A DNA stretch of 61,785 nt from Variovorax sp. JS1663 (GCF_002157355.1 NZ_LYMK01000044.1:1-61785); one strand, 5' to 3'; counted from the stretch's first letter, positions 16,531 through 25,553 are shown. Translations and numbers: made by a program. The notes: generated from the letters alone by a model not told the origin.

Positions 16531-16786
16531 TGAGAACCTTTTCTTACCTTCTTGAAAACAGTGGGCGCGCCATAGAGGGGTCGTGGCACTCCCGCGTGTT
16601 TTCAGCGTAACCGCGCAAGGCCGAAACGGATGCGCCCAACTGACGGGAAAAACCCCGGCTGTTCGGCCAATCGAATTCAAGGCGGCTGTCGAGAATCACA
16701 TCGAACAAAAAAGCCCCTGCTGCATCTCTGCGCATGACCCACCTTTCTCGACGATTCCCCCTGGTCCCCGTGGCCGGAGCGCGCGC
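16531..16786. promoter_or_regulatory. Divergent fliE/fliF control region
   Basis: These 256 bp separate the divergent fliE and fliF genes, so they must contain both promoters, expected to be FlhDC-dependent class 2. I could not identify a sigma-54 -24/-12 pair or a FliA box. A TGGCAC at about 16593 lacks the matching GC element. No conserved small gene is seen; the open frame covering most of it in phase with fliF lacks family similarity. Confidence 0.45.
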
Positions 16787-18499
16787 ATGACCGCGACGGC
16801 CGCGCCCGCGGGCGCCGTGCCGGCACCGGCCGCACCGGCGCTGCTGGAACGCCTGCGCGCCCAGCCGAAGCTCCCGCTGATCGTCGGCGGCGCCGCCCTG
16901 GTGGCCGCCGCCGCGGCCTTCATGCTCTGGAGCCGCGCGCCCGACTACAAGGTGCTCTACACCAACGTCTCGGACCGCGACGGCGGTGCGATCATCGCCT
17001 CGCTCACGCAGATGAACGTGCCTTACAAGTTCGCCGAGGGCGGCAGCGCGATCCTGATCGCCGGCGACAAGGTGCCGGAAGTGCGCCTCAAGCTCGCCTC
17101 CCAGGGCCTGCCCAAGGGCGGCGGCGTGGGCTTCGAGCTGCTGGACAACCAGAAATTCGGCACCAGCCAGTTCGCCGAGCAGGTGAACTACCAGCGCGGC
17201 CTGGAGGGCGAGCTGGCCCGCTCGATCGAATCGATCGGCACCGTCGAGTCGGCCCGCGTGCACCTGGCCCTGCCCAAGCCCTCGCTCTTCGTGCGCGAGC
17301 AGAAGAAGCCCTCGGCCTCGGTGGTGCTCGCGCTGCACCGCGGCCGCAGCATCGACGAAGGCCAGGTCAGTGCCATCGTGCACATGATCTCCAGCAGCGT
17401 GCCGGAGCTCGACCCCAAGAGCGTGACGGTGGTGGACCAGCGCGGCAACCTGCTGTCGGCCGCCAACGCCGGCGCGCGCGGGCTGGACGTGAGCCAGCTC
17501 AAGTACGCGCAGGAGATCGAGCAGGGCTACATCCGCCGCATCGAGGCGATCCTGCAGCCCATCCTCGGCACGAGCAACGTGCGCGCCCAGGTCGCGGCCG
17601 ACATCGACTTCTCGGTGGTCGAACGCACGGAAGAGAAATTCGCGCCCAACCAGGACCCGCAAAAGGCCGCGGTGCGCAGCCAGCAGTCCAGCGAATCGAG
17701 CCAGCAGGGCGGTACACCCCCGGGCGGCGTGCCCGGCGCGCTCTCGAACCAGCCGCCGGCCACGCCGAGTGCGCCGATCACCGCGCCGCGGCCGGCGAAC
17801 GCGCCCAATGCAACCCCGAACGCCGCCGCGCCGCAGGGAGCCGTCACGACGGCCTCGACCGCCAGCACCGCGCCCGCCGGCCCGAGCAGCCTGCGCAAGG
17901 ACACCACCACCAACTACGAACTCGACCGCTCGATCCGCCACGTGCAGCAAGCCGCCGGCGGCGTCAAGCGCCTGTCGGTGGCGGTGGTGGTCAATCACCT
18001 CGCAGGCCCCGACGGCAAGCCGCGCGCGCTGACTCCGGCCGAGCTCGAGCAGGTGCGCAACCTGGCCAAGGAAGCCATGGGCTACAGCCAGGAGCGCGGC
18101 GACTCGCTCAACGTGGTCAACAGCGCCTTCGCCCGCGACGGCCAGGACGAGCAGAAGGCGGACGTGCCCTTCTGGAAGGACCGCGACAACATCGAGCTCG
18201 CCAGGAGTGCCGGCCTCTACCTGCTGCTCGCCCTCCTCGCCCTGTTCGCCTGGTTCGCGGTGCTGCGCCCGCTGCTGCGCAAGCACCTGGCGCCCCCGCC
18301 CTCGGCCGCGCCGACGGCCGCCGCCGCGACCGCCGCGGATCCCGCGATCGATCCGGCCGACGAGGCCCAGGCCGCCGCGCTGGCCGTCCGCCAGCGCGAG
18401 TCCGAGCGCCGCCAGGCCGACCTCGACTACGCCCAGCAGACCGCCGAACAGGACCCGCGCCTGGTCGCCACCTTGATCAAGCATTGGATGAACCCGTGA
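16787..18499 (+). CDS. fliF: FliF, MS ring protein
   Basis: Forms the inner-membrane MS ring, the base on which the switch and export gate assemble. The 570-residue protein has a first membrane helix at about 30-48, two periplasmic ring-building domains (about 50-290), a low-complexity Pro/Ala/Gln-rich insert (about 300-390), a second membrane helix at about 470-492, and a cytoplasmic tail that binds FliG. The ATG at 16787 follows GGAGC and gives a normal N-terminus; a start at 16583 is rejected. First gene of fliFGHIJK. Confidence 0.97.
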   Translation: MTATAAPAGAVPAPAAPALLERLRAQPKLPLIVGGAALVAAAAAFMLWSRAPDYKVLYTNVSDRDGGAIIASLTQMNVPYKFAEGGSAILIAGDKVPEVRLKLASQGLPKGGGVGFELLDNQKFGTSQFAEQVNYQRGLEGELARSIESIGTVESARVHLALPKPSLFVREQKKPSASVVLALHRGRSIDEGQVSAIVHMISSSVPELDPKSVTVVDQRGNLLSAANAGARGLDVSQLKYAQEIEQGYIRRIEAILQPILGTSNVRAQVAADIDFSVVERTEEKFAPNQDPQKAAVRSQQSSESSQQGGTPPGGVPGALSNQPPATPSAPITAPRPANAPNATPNAAAPQGAVTTASTASTAPAGPSSLRKDTTTNYELDRSIRHVQQAAGGVKRLSVAVVVNHLAGPDGKPRALTPAELEQVRNLAKEAMGYSQERGDSLNVVNSAFARDGQDEQKADVPFWKDRDNIELARSAGLYLLLALLALFAWFAVLRPLLRKHLAPPPSAAPTAAAATAADPAIDPADEAQAAALAVRQRESERRQADLDYAQQTAEQDPRLVATLIKHWMNP

Positions 18500-18529
18500 T
18501 GAGCATCGCACGGCCGCCCGAAGACGCTC

Positions 18530-18585
18530 GCCCCCTCCTTCAGGAGGGGGTGCGCGAAGTACACGAAGTGACAAGCCTGGGGGAG
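18530..18585 (+). repeat. Dispersed repeat between fliF and fliG (copy A)
   Basis: A perfect hairpin (18531-18538 with 18543-18550, CCCCCTCC/GGAGGGGG) is followed by ACACGAAGTG and AAGCCTGGGGGAG. An inverted relative lies at 23782-23833. The 3' end of this copy, GGGGGAGG, sits 7-8 bases before the fliG ATG and acts as its Shine-Dalgarno sequence, so the repeat has become part of an essential translation signal. The hairpin could also hinder read-through or stabilise mRNA. Confidence 0.8.
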
Positions 18586-18593
18586 GTATACGA

Positions 18594-19589
18594 ATGACTG
18601 AAGCCGGAACCCGGAAAGCGGCCATCCTCCTGATGTCCCTCGGCGAGGACCGCGCCGCCGCCACGCTGCACCACCTGCCCACCACCGAGGTGCAGGCCCT
18701 GGGCGCCGCGATGGCCAAGCTGAGCCAGGTCTCGAAGGAGGAGCTGGCCTCCGTGCTGAACGAATTCCGCCTCGAGACGGAGCAGCTCTCGGCCCTGCAC
18801 CTGGGCTCGGGCGGCTACATCCGCGCCGTGCTGCGCAAGGCGCTGGGCGACGACCGCGCCAGCAACCTGCTGGAGGACATCCTGCAGCCCGACGAGCCGC
18901 ACGGCGGCATCGAGCGGCTCAACGACCTGGAAGCCGGCGAGGTGGTGGAGCTGATCCGCGACGAGCACCCGCAGATCCTCGCCACCCTGGTGATCCACCT
19001 GGATCGCAAGAAGGCGTCGGAAGTGCTGGAGAAGCTGCCGGCGCGCCTGCGCCACGACGTGATCATGCGCGTGGCCACCTTCGGCGGCGTGCAGCCCGCG
19101 GCCCTGGCCGAGCTGACCGACGTGCTGACCGAAATGCTCTCGGGCGAAGGCCTCAAGCGCAGCCGCCTGGGCGGCGTGCGCACCGCGGCCGAGATCGTCA
19201 ACCTGATGACGACCGCGCAGGAGGAAGAGGCCATCGCCCACGTGCGCGAGCACGACGAGGGCCTGGCGCAGCGCATCGTCGAGGAGATGTTCGTCTTCGA
19301 GAACCTGCTGGACCTGGAGGACCGCTACATCCAGCGCCTGCTCAAGGACGTGGAATCCGAGTCGCTCATCATCGCGCTCAAGGGCTCCACGCAGGAGCTG
19401 CGCGACAAGTTCCTCAAGAACATGTCGCAGCGCGCCGCCGAGACCCTGCGCGAGGACATCGAGCTGCGCGGCCCGGTGCGGGTCTCGCAGGTCGAGGCCG
19501 AGCAGAAGGCCATCCTGCAGGTGGTGCGCCGCCTCGCCGATGCAGGCGAGGTCACCATTTCCGCGCCTGGCACCGATGACTTCGTCTAA
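18594..19589 (+). CDS. fliG: FliG, motor switch protein
   Basis: C-ring protein that contacts MotA and produces torque. The 331 residues contain the N-terminal FliF-binding domain, the middle domain with the EHPQ motif (124-127) that binds FliM, and the C-terminal torque helix region with alternating charges (KGSTQELRDKFLKNMSQRA then LREDIE). Start ATG follows a GGGGGAGG ribosome site contributed by an upstream repeat. Its last 14 bp overlap the start of fliH. Confidence 0.98.
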   Translation: MTEAGTRKAAILLMSLGEDRAAATLHHLPTTEVQALGAAMAKLSQVSKEELASVLNEFRLETEQLSALHLGSGGYIRAVLRKALGDDRASNLLEDILQPDEPHGGIERLNDLEAGEVVELIRDEHPQILATLVIHLDRKKASEVLEKLPARLRHDVIMRVATFGGVQPAALAELTDVLTEMLSGEGLKRSRLGGVRTAAEIVNLMTTAQEEEAIAHVREHDEGLAQRIVEEMFVFENLLDLEDRYIQRLLKDVESESLIIALKGSTQELRDKFLKNMSQRAAETLREDIELRGPVRVSQVEAEQKAILQVVRRLADAGEVTISAPGTDDFV

Positions 19590-20349
19590 GCCCGCCACCG
19601 CCGCGGCCGGCGGCTCGCGCGCGCGGCTCGCCGCGGCCTATGCGAACACGCGGCCGGCCGCCAAGACCGCGGCCCCGCCCAAGCCCACCCTCTCCGCCTG
19701 GCAGCGCTGGGAGATGGGCACGCTCGAGGGCGAAGCCGCCGCACCCGACACGGTCCACGCACCGGTCGTTCCGCGCGTCGACCCCGAGGTCCTGGCGCGC
19801 GACAACGAGCTGTCCCGCCTTCGCCTCGCGGCGCGCACCGAGGGGCGCGCCGAAGGCCACCGCGAGGGACTGGCCCTGGGCCGTGCCGAAGGCCATGCCG
19901 AGGGCCTGGCCGCCGGCCTCGCCGCCGCGAGCGCGCATGCCGAGCAACTGCGCGCCCTGGCCGCCAGCCTGCCGGCCGCCCTGCGCCATGCCGAGAGCGA
20001 GCTGGCTGACGCCATCCTCACCCTGTCGCTGGATATCGCGCGCCAGGTCGTGCACCGCACGCTGCGCGCCGAGCCGGAGTGGGTGCTGCCGCTGGTGCAG
20101 GACCTGCTGCATGCCGAGCCGGCCCTGCAGGGGGAGCCGAGGTTGATGCTGCATCCGGAGGACGTGGCGCTGGTCAAGAATAGCCTGGGCAATGAATTGC
20201 AGGCCGCTGGCTGGCACATCCGCCCCGACGACACGCTGGCACGCGGCGGCTGCCGGGTGCAGTCCGCCAGCGGCGAGATGGATGCCAGCCTGGAAACCCG
20301 CTGGAAGCATGTGACGGCCGCGCTGAACCGCGACGTCGACGCATCATGA
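19576..20349 (+). CDS. fliH: FliH, export ATPase regulator
   Basis: Peripheral stalk-like partner that holds FliI inactive and links it to FliN. The 257 residues show a variable Ala-rich N-terminus, a central segment with AEGHREGLALGRAEGHAEGLAAG-type GxxxG spacing (about 85-115; quoted motif in parts: AEGHREG, GRAEGHAEG), and a C-terminal FliH domain. I start it at ATG 19576, which overlaps fliG by 14 bp; an upstream start at 19540 would enlarge the overlap without a ribosome site. A repeat separates it from fliI. Confidence 0.93.
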   Translation: MTSSKPATAAAGGSRARLAAAYANTRPAAKTAAPPKPTLSAWQRWEMGTLEGEAAAPDTVHAPVVPRVDPEVLARDNELSRLRLAARTEGRAEGHREGLALGRAEGHAEGLAAGLAAASAHAEQLRALAASLPAALRHAESELADAILTLSLDIARQVVHRTLRAEPEWVLPLVQDLLHAEPALQGEPRLMLHPEDVALVKNSLGNELQAAGWHIRPDDTLARGGCRVQSASGEMDASLETRWKHVTAALNRDVDAS

Positions 20350-20367
20350 AGCGCACGGAATTCCATT

Positions 20368-20476
20368 CCCTCCCCCTCTGGGGGAGGGTTAGGGTGGGGG
20401 CACGCGGCGCATCAAACGTCGTGGTCGCATCCACGGCGCGGTGCCCTCACCCCACCCCTCTCCCAGAGGGAGAGGG
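20368..20476. repeat. REP-like double hairpin between fliH and fliI
   Basis: Two perfect 9-bp hairpins, 20368-20388 (CCCTCCCCC/GGGGGAGGG, loop TCT) and 20456-20476 (CCCTCTCCC/GGGAGAGGG, loop AGA), are themselves the ends of a larger inverted repeat: TTAGGGTGGGGGCAC at one side and GTGCCCTCACCCCAC at the other. This is the usual look of a paired REP (GAGGG-GGGGTGAGGG) element. It fills nearly all of the 142-bp gap and may reduce or process the fliFGH-fliIJK message. Confidence 0.85.
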
Positions 20477-20491
20477 AGCAAAACCCGGGAC

Positions 20492-21895
20492 ATGGCCATG
20501 AACGCCCACGCCAACCCGCATCTCCAGTCCTGGCTCGTCACGCTGGCCCAGGCGCGCGCCGACGTCGCGCGCACCGGGCCGACCATCGTGCAGTCCGGCC
20601 GCCTGACGCGCGCCGTCGGCCTGGTGCTCGAGGCCGTGGGCCTGCAGCTGCCCGTGGGCAGCGACTGCCTGATCGAGCTGCCGCCCGGCCACCCGCAGCG
20701 CCATGCGGAAGCCGAAGTGGTGGGCTTTCACGGCGACCGCCTGTTCCTGATGCCGCAGAGCGAAGTGTCCGGCCTGCTGCCAGGCGCCCGCGTGCTCGCG
20801 CGGCCCGGCACGGCCGGGAGCGCCGGCGACGCCCACGGCAAGCGCCTGCCGGTGGGCGAAGGCATGCTCGGCCGCGTGGTCGATGCCGTCGGCCGCCCGC
20901 TGGACGGCCTGGGCCCGCTGGACATCGCCCGCAAGGTGCCGCTGTCGACGCCGCCCATCAACCCCCTCACGCGCGCGCCCATCGACGCCGTGCTCGACAC
21001 CGGCGTGCGCGCCATCAACGCGATGCTCACCGTCGGCCGCGGCCAGCGCATGGGCCTGTTCGCCGGCTCCGGCGTCGGCAAGAGCGTGCTGCTGGGGATG
21101 ATGGCCCGCTACACCAGCGCCGAGGTGATCGTGGTCGGCCTGATCGGCGAGCGCGGCCGCGAGGTGAAGGATTTCATCGAGAACACGCTGGGCGAGGAAG
21201 GCCTGGCGCGCGCCGTCGTGGTCGCCGCCCCCGCCGACAACTCGCCCCTGCTGCGCCTGCAGGGCGCGGCCTATGCCACCTGCCTGGCCGAGTACTTCCG
21301 CGACCTGGGCAAGGACGTGCTGCTGATCATGGATTCGCTCACCCGCTACGCGATGGCGCAGCGCGAGATCGCGCTGGCCGTGGGCGAGCCGCCCGCCACC
21401 AAGGGCTACCCGCCCTCGGTCTTCGCCAAGCTGCCGGCGCTGGTCGAGCGCGCGGGCAACGGCGCGCGCGACGCGCAGGGCCGTGGCGGCTCGATCACCG
21501 CCTTCTACACCGTGCTCTCCGAAGGCGACGACCAGCAGGACCCGATCGCCGATTCGGCGCGCGCCATCCTCGACGGCCACGTCGTGCTGTCGCGCTCGCT
21601 GGCCGAGGCCGGCCACTACCCGGCCATCGACATCGAGGCCTCGATCAGCCGTGCGATGACCGCGCTGATTCCGGGTGCGCAGTTCGACACCGTGCGCCGC
21701 TTCAAGCAGATGCTGTCGCGCTACCAGCGCAACCGCGACCTGATCAGCGTCGGCGCCTATGCCGCCGGCCACGACCTGCAGCTGGACCAGGCCATCGCCC
21801 TCTATCCCAAGATGGAGGCCTTCCTGCAGCAGTCCATGGACGAGCGCACCGACTATGCGGCCTCCGTGGCGCGCATGGCCGGCCTTTTCGAATGA
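20492..21895 (+). CDS. fliI: FliI, flagellar export ATPase
   Basis: Hexameric cytoplasmic ATPase that unfolds and delivers export substrates; related to F1-beta. 467 residues with Walker A AGSGVGKS (191-198), IGERGREVKDFIE, Walker B LLIMDSLTRYA, and a C-terminal substrate-binding region. Two in-frame ATGs, at 20492 and 20498, are possible; the second is better spaced from CCGGGA. An open frame back to 20441 runs through the REP-like repeat and is rejected. FliH and FliJ, its partners, flank it. Confidence 0.97.
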   Translation: MAMNAHANPHLQSWLVTLAQARADVARTGPTIVQSGRLTRAVGLVLEAVGLQLPVGSDCLIELPPGHPQRHAEAEVVGFHGDRLFLMPQSEVSGLLPGARVLARPGTAGSAGDAHGKRLPVGEGMLGRVVDAVGRPLDGLGPLDIARKVPLSTPPINPLTRAPIDAVLDTGVRAINAMLTVGRGQRMGLFAGSGVGKSVLLGMMARYTSAEVIVVGLIGERGREVKDFIENTLGEEGLARAVVVAAPADNSPLLRLQGAAYATCLAEYFRDLGKDVLLIMDSLTRYAMAQREIALAVGEPPATKGYPPSVFAKLPALVERAGNGARDAQGRGGSITAFYTVLSEGDDQQDPIADSARAILDGHVVLSRSLAEAGHYPAIDIEASISRAMTALIPGAQFDTVRRFKQMLSRYQRNRDLISVGAYAAGHDLQLDQAIALYPKMEAFLQQSMDERTDYAASVARMAGLFE

Positions 21896-21917
21896 CTTTC
21901 GATCGAAGGAGTGACCC

Positions 21918-22373
21918 ATGTCCCGGAAGCTTCCCCTCGACACCCTGCAGGAACTGGCCCGCAACCGCAAGGAAGAGGCCGCCCGGCGGCTGGGCGTCCT
22001 GCAGACCGCGCAGGTCAGCGCGGACCAGAAGCTGGACCTGCTGCTGCAGTACCGGCAGGACTACGCCCAGCAGCTGCAGGCGCTGATGGCCGATGGCCTG
22101 CCGGCCTCTCAGTGGCGCAACTTCAACAACTTCCTGAGCACGCTGGACGGCGCCATCGAGCAGCAGCGCGCCATCGTCAAGCAGGCGGCCGTGCGGCTGG
22201 ACCGCGGCCGCGGCGACTGGCAGCACCACGCCCGGCGCCTCAACTCCTTCGACACCCTGGCCGAGCGCCTGCGCCGCCAGGAAACCCTGGCCCAGGCCAA
22301 GCGCGAGCAGCGCGACAGCGACGAGCGCGCGGCGCGCCGCTTCATCGACCGCGCCGCCCAACCGAACTTCTGA
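21918..22373 (+). CDS. fliJ: FliJ, export apparatus stalk protein
   Basis: Coiled-coil protein (151 residues) that sits in the FliI hexamer and couples it to the FlhA gate. The sequence is almost entirely charged helix with Gln/Arg/Leu heptads and ends in the typical LAQAKREQRDSDERAARRF segment. It begins at an ATG 22 bp after fliI, with AAGGAGTGACCC before it. The family is poorly conserved, so size, composition and position carry the call. Confidence 0.93.
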   Translation: MSRKLPLDTLQELARNRKEEAARRLGVLQTAQVSADQKLDLLLQYRQDYAQQLQALMADGLPASQWRNFNNFLSTLDGAIEQQRAIVKQAAVRLDRGRGDWQHHARRLNSFDTLAERLRRQETLAQAKREQRDSDERAARRFIDRAAQPNF

Positions 22374-22398
22374 CTTCCCCTCCCCCGAGGACCTGCCC

Positions 22399-23772
22399 AT
22401 GCCCACCTTCATTCCCTCCGCCGTCACCGCGGCCACGCCGCAGCCGGCCGCGCAGGCCGGCCCGCGCGGCCGCCCTGCCGGCGACGACGACGGACGCAGC
22501 TTCGGCGCCGTGCTGGAGCGCTCGCGCGCCGGCGCGCGCCGGTCGCAGGACAGCGCCGAGACCCGCCAGGGCGAGACGGCCGCCACGCCGCAGAAGCCCG
22601 GCCGCGGACCGGGCCGGAAAGAGGAGCCCGGCTCCGAGCTGCTGACCATCGCCCTGTTCGCGCCACAGATCCAGGCCCATGGGCCTTCCGCGGCCGCAGC
22701 AGCCGCGGCCGGCAGGGCCGGCGCTGCCATGAAGGCGGCGCCCGCGACAGCGCTGCCCTCTTCGGCTGGCGCAGCGCTCACCGCCACCGAGTCGGCCACA
22801 GCGCAGACTGCAGGCACGGCTGCAGACCCATCCGCGGACGCGCTGCCGCCCATGGCCGACGCAGCTTCCGCCCAGTCCAAGGCACCTGTCGACGCGAGCG
22901 CGCCTGCCATGCCGGAGACCGATGCAGGCGCCGAACGAGAGGTTGCGGCCGCGGCGCTGTCGCTTGCGCAACCGATCGCGAAGAAGGGTGGCGCGACACC
23001 ACAACCCGCGGCATCTGCCGCATCAGCATCCACCCCGTCGCCCCCGACCGCCGCGCAAGCCATGCGGCCCGCCTCGGCGGCCGGCGACACCGCCGCCTCG
23101 ATCAAGCCCACCGACACCGTGCAGACCCAGGCCGGCCCCGAAGCCGCGCCCGCGCTCGACGCGGCACAGCCCGCCACGCCGGCTTCCGCCACCGCCACGC
23201 AACCATCCGACGCGCAGACCCCGGCCACCCCTGCTGTGCTCACCGGCGCAAGCCCGATGCAGCCCGCGCTCGACCGCGCCCCGGCAGCGCCCCCGGCCGC
23301 CGCCGCACAGACGCTCGCCCCGCCCGTCGGCACGCCCGAATGGGCCCCGGCGCTGGGCCACCAGATGCTGCGCATGCGCACGGGTGGCCAGCAGGTGGCG
23401 GAGCTCAGCCTCAACCCGGCCGGCCTCGGCCCGCTCAAGATCACGCTCGGCGTCGGCGACAACCAGGTCCAGGCCATGTTCGTCTCGGCCCACGAGTCGG
23501 TGCGCAAGGCGGTCGAGGCCGCACTGCCGCAGCTGCGCAGCACCCTGGCCGAACAGGGCATCAGCCTGGGCCAGACCTCGGTCGGCGCCGAGTCGCGCCC
23601 GTGGGCCGGCATGAGCGGCGGCTTCGCACAGCAGCAGGAGCAGCGCCAGCCCTCGCCGGGTGCCGCGCACGCCTATCCGGGCGAGGCCCGCAGCACCGAT
23701 GCGCCCGCGGCGCCACTGCCCGCACGCGCTGCGGCCGCCTCGCGCACCAGCGGCGTCGACACCTTCGCCTGA
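22399..23772 (+). CDS. fliK: FliK, hook-length control protein
   Basis: Secreted ruler that measures hook length and triggers the FlhB switch to filament export. The 457 residues consist of a long Ala/Pro/Thr-rich disordered region and a C-terminal Flg_hook domain (about 310-410) with LGHQMLRMRTGGQQ and AELSLNPAGLGPLKITLGV. It ends with a Gln/Ala-rich tail. Its place after fliJ is the canonical one, so this is the main FliK; a FliK-like paralogue lies at 10622-11938. Confidence 0.94.
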   Translation: MPTFIPSAVTAATPQPAAQAGPRGRPAGDDDGRSFGAVLERSRAGARRSQDSAETRQGETAATPQKPGRGPGRKEEPGSELLTIALFAPQIQAHGPSAAAAAAAGRAGAAMKAAPATALPSSAGAALTATESATAQTAGTAADPSADALPPMADAASAQSKAPVDASAPAMPETDAGAEREVAAAALSLAQPIAKKGGATPQPAASAASASTPSPPTAAQAMRPASAAGDTAASIKPTDTVQTQAGPEAAPALDAAQPATPASATATQPSDAQTPATPAVLTGASPMQPALDRAPAAPPAAAAQTLAPPVGTPEWAPALGHQMLRMRTGGQQVAELSLNPAGLGPLKITLGVGDNQVQAMFVSAHESVRKAVEAALPQLRSTLAEQGISLGQTSVGAESRPWAGMSGGFAQQQEQRQPSPGAAHAYPGEARSTDAPAAPLPARAAAASRTSGVDTFA

Positions 23773-24036
23773 GATGACGCTCTCCCCCAGGCTTTCCCAC
23801 TTCGTGTGGTCCGCCAACCCCCTCGCCGGGGGCAACACCAGCGGCCCGGCAAAGCCGGTTCCGCGGTGTTCCACGCCCGGCGCGCGCGAATTCATCCGCC
23901 GCGGGTTACGCCAAGCGTGGTTGGACAAAAAAGGAAGCCGAAGCCAACGCGCGATCTGAGGCCCTTTCCCCCGCTTGATCGGGGCTTCGCCCAGCGGCTG
24001 CTCGCTGAAAAATAACAACCGTACCAACGCTGAACC
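23773..24036 (+). other. fliK-fliL spacer with repeats
   Basis: A 264-bp gap that contains the inverted repeat copy B (23782-23833), two more small hairpins (CCGGC-AAA-GCCGG near 23847-23859; CCCCG-CTTGAT-CGGGG near 23970-23985), and no convincing gene. It divides fliFGHIJK from fliLMNOPQR and may hold a separate promoter for the second block, though I cannot point to one. Confidence 0.6.
23782..23833 (-). repeat. Dispersed repeat between fliK and fliL (copy B)
   Basis: Read on the minus strand, this copy shows GCCCCC, a small hairpin, GGGGGT, then ACACGAAGTG and AAGCCTGGGGGAG, in the same order as copy A at 18530-18585 but opposite orientation. The shared bases are the ends and the ACACGAAGTG core; the loop differs. 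The copies bracket fliG-fliK. Confidence 0.78.
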
Positions 24037-24534
24037 ATGGCCACTTCCACCGTTTCTCCCGCCGCCTCCGCGGCCCCGCGTTCCCCGAAGCTGCTGATCG
24101 CCCTGCTGTGCGTCACCACCGTGGGCGCGCTCGCCGGCGGCGGCTACGCCCTGAGCCGCAGCAGTCTGTTCGCCCAGGAGTCGCATGCGACCGAGGCGCC
24201 GAAGCCGGTGCCTGCGGCCAAGCCCATCTTCGTGACCCTCGAGCCGCTGACCGTCAACGTGCAGTCCGAGGGCCGCAGCCGCTTCCTGCACATCGGCATG
24301 TCGCTCAAGGTCAACGACGAGCAGGCCAAGGCGCAGCTGGTCGAATTCATGCCCGAGCTGCGCGGCCGCCTGCTGCTGCTGCTGTCGAACCGCCAGCCAG
24401 AGACCCTGCTGTCCACCCAGGACAAGGCGAAGCTGGCCGAGGAGATCCGCGCCGAGCTGAACCGGCCGCTGTCGCCCAGCGCGGCGCCGCAGGCCATCGC
24501 CAGCGTGTCCTTCAACACCTTCGTGGTGCAGTGA
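24037..24534 (+). CDS. fliL: FliL, stator-associated protein
   Basis: Single-pass inner-membrane protein (165 residues) that surrounds or stabilises the MotAB stator. One membrane helix lies at about 18-42, followed by a periplasmic stomatin-like domain with FVTLEPLTVNVQSEGRSRFLHIGMSLKV (in parts: FVTLEPLTVNV; RFLHIGMSLKV). The C-terminal INxFVVQ-type end (NTFVVQ) is typical. The ribosome site is weak. It heads the fliLMNOPQR block. Confidence 0.95.
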   Translation: MATSTVSPAASAAPRSPKLLIALLCVTTVGALAGGGYALSRSSLFAQESHATEAPKPVPAAKPIFVTLEPLTVNVQSEGRSRFLHIGMSLKVNDEQAKAQLVEFMPELRGRLLLLLSNRQPETLLSTQDKAKLAEEIRAELNRPLSPSAAPQAIASVSFNTFVVQ

Positions 24535-24551
24535 GCGGGGCAGGCTGACAC

Positions 24552-25553
24552 ATGGCCTATGAACAGGTGCTCTCGCAGGACGAGGTCGATGCCCTGCTGT
24601 CGGGCGTCACCGGCGGCGAGGTCGACCAGCGCCGCGCCCCCGAGAAGCAGGCCGACGGCCTGCCGGTGTACGACCTCGGCGCGCCCGACCGCGTGGTGCG
24701 CGGGCGCATGCACACGCTGGAGGTCATCAACGACCGCTTCGCGCGCAACCTGCGCAGCGCGCTGCTGAACTTCATGCGCCGCAGCCCGGACATCTCGGTC
24801 GAGCCGATCCAGATCCAGCAGTACGGCGAATTCGTGCGCCACCTGCCGGTGCCCACCAACATCAACATGCTGCACCTGAAGCCGCTGCGCGGCACGGCGC
24901 TGGTCGTGTTCGACCCGAAGCTGGTGTTCCTGGTGGTCGACAACCTGTTCGGCAGCGACGGCCGCTACCACGTGCGCGTGGAAGGCCGCGACTTCACCCG
25001 CACCGAGCAGCGCATCATCAAGCGTCTGCTCAACATCAGCCTGCAGTGCTACGGCGATGCGTGGCAGCCGGTGTTCCCCCTGGCCTTCGACTACATCCGC
25101 GCCGAGATGCACGGCAAGCTCGCCAACATCGTGGCGCCCAACGAGGTGGTGATCACCACCACGCTGCAGATCGAGTTCGGCCCGGTGGGCGGCTTCCTGC
25201 ACGTGTGCATCCCCTACTCGATGATCGAGCCGATCCGCGACCTGCTCTCGAACCCGGTCCAGGACGAGATCGAGATCGACAAGCGCTGGGTCAAGCAGAT
25301 GTCGCAGCAGATGCAGAGCGCCGACGTCGAGCTCAGCGCCGACTTCGTCACCATCCCCACCACCATCGGCGAGCTGATGCGCCTCTCGGTCGGCGACGTG
25401 CTGCCCATCGAACTGCCCGAGACCGTGACGGCGCGCGTCGACGGCGTGCCGGTGATGGAGTGCGGCTACGGCGTCTCCAACGAGCGCTACGCGCTGCGCG
25501 TGCAACAGATGATCTCCCACCAAGACAGCGAATCGAAGAGCGACCATGACTGA
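24552..25553 (+). CDS. fliM: FliM, motor switch protein
   Basis: C-ring protein that receives CheY-P. The N-terminal CheY-binding peptide is present (LSQDEVDALLSG, residues 7-18), followed by the CheC-like middle domain and a C-terminal SpoA domain. 333 residues is normal. The last 8 bp overlap fliN, giving translational coupling of the two C-ring proteins. Confidence 0.97.
   Translation: MAYEQVLSQDEVDALLSGVTGGEVDQRRAPEKQADGLPVYDLGAPDRVVRGRMHTLEVINDRFARNLRSALLNFMRRSPDISVEPIQIQQYGEFVRHLPVPTNINMLHLKPLRGTALVVFDPKLVFLVVDNLFGSDGRYHVRVEGRDFTRTEQRIIKRLLNISLQCYGDAWQPVFPLAFDYIRAEMHGKLANIVAPNEVVITTTLQIEFGPVGGFLHVCIPYSMIEPIRDLLSNPVQDEIEIDKRWVKQMSQQMQSADVELSADFVTIPTTIGELMRLSVGDVLPIELPETVTARVDGVPVMECGYGVSNERYALRVQQMISHQDSESKSDHD

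Noticed and set aside
16590..16610. Sigma-54 promoter upstream of fliE/fliF
   Set aside because: TGGCAC is present but the expected TTGC-type -12 element at the right distance is not.
16583..16786. N-terminal extension of fliF
   Set aside because: The extension lacks FliF similarity and a ribosome site; ATG 16787 has GGAGC and gives the normal N-terminus.
16544..18718. 724-codon open frame antisense to fliF
   Set aside because: Gly/Ala/Arg-rich shadow frame caused by high third-position GC; the plus strand encodes an intact FliF.
20441..20491. Upstream extension of fliI
   Set aside because: It translates the REP-like repeat (SPHPSPRGRG) and has no family counterpart.
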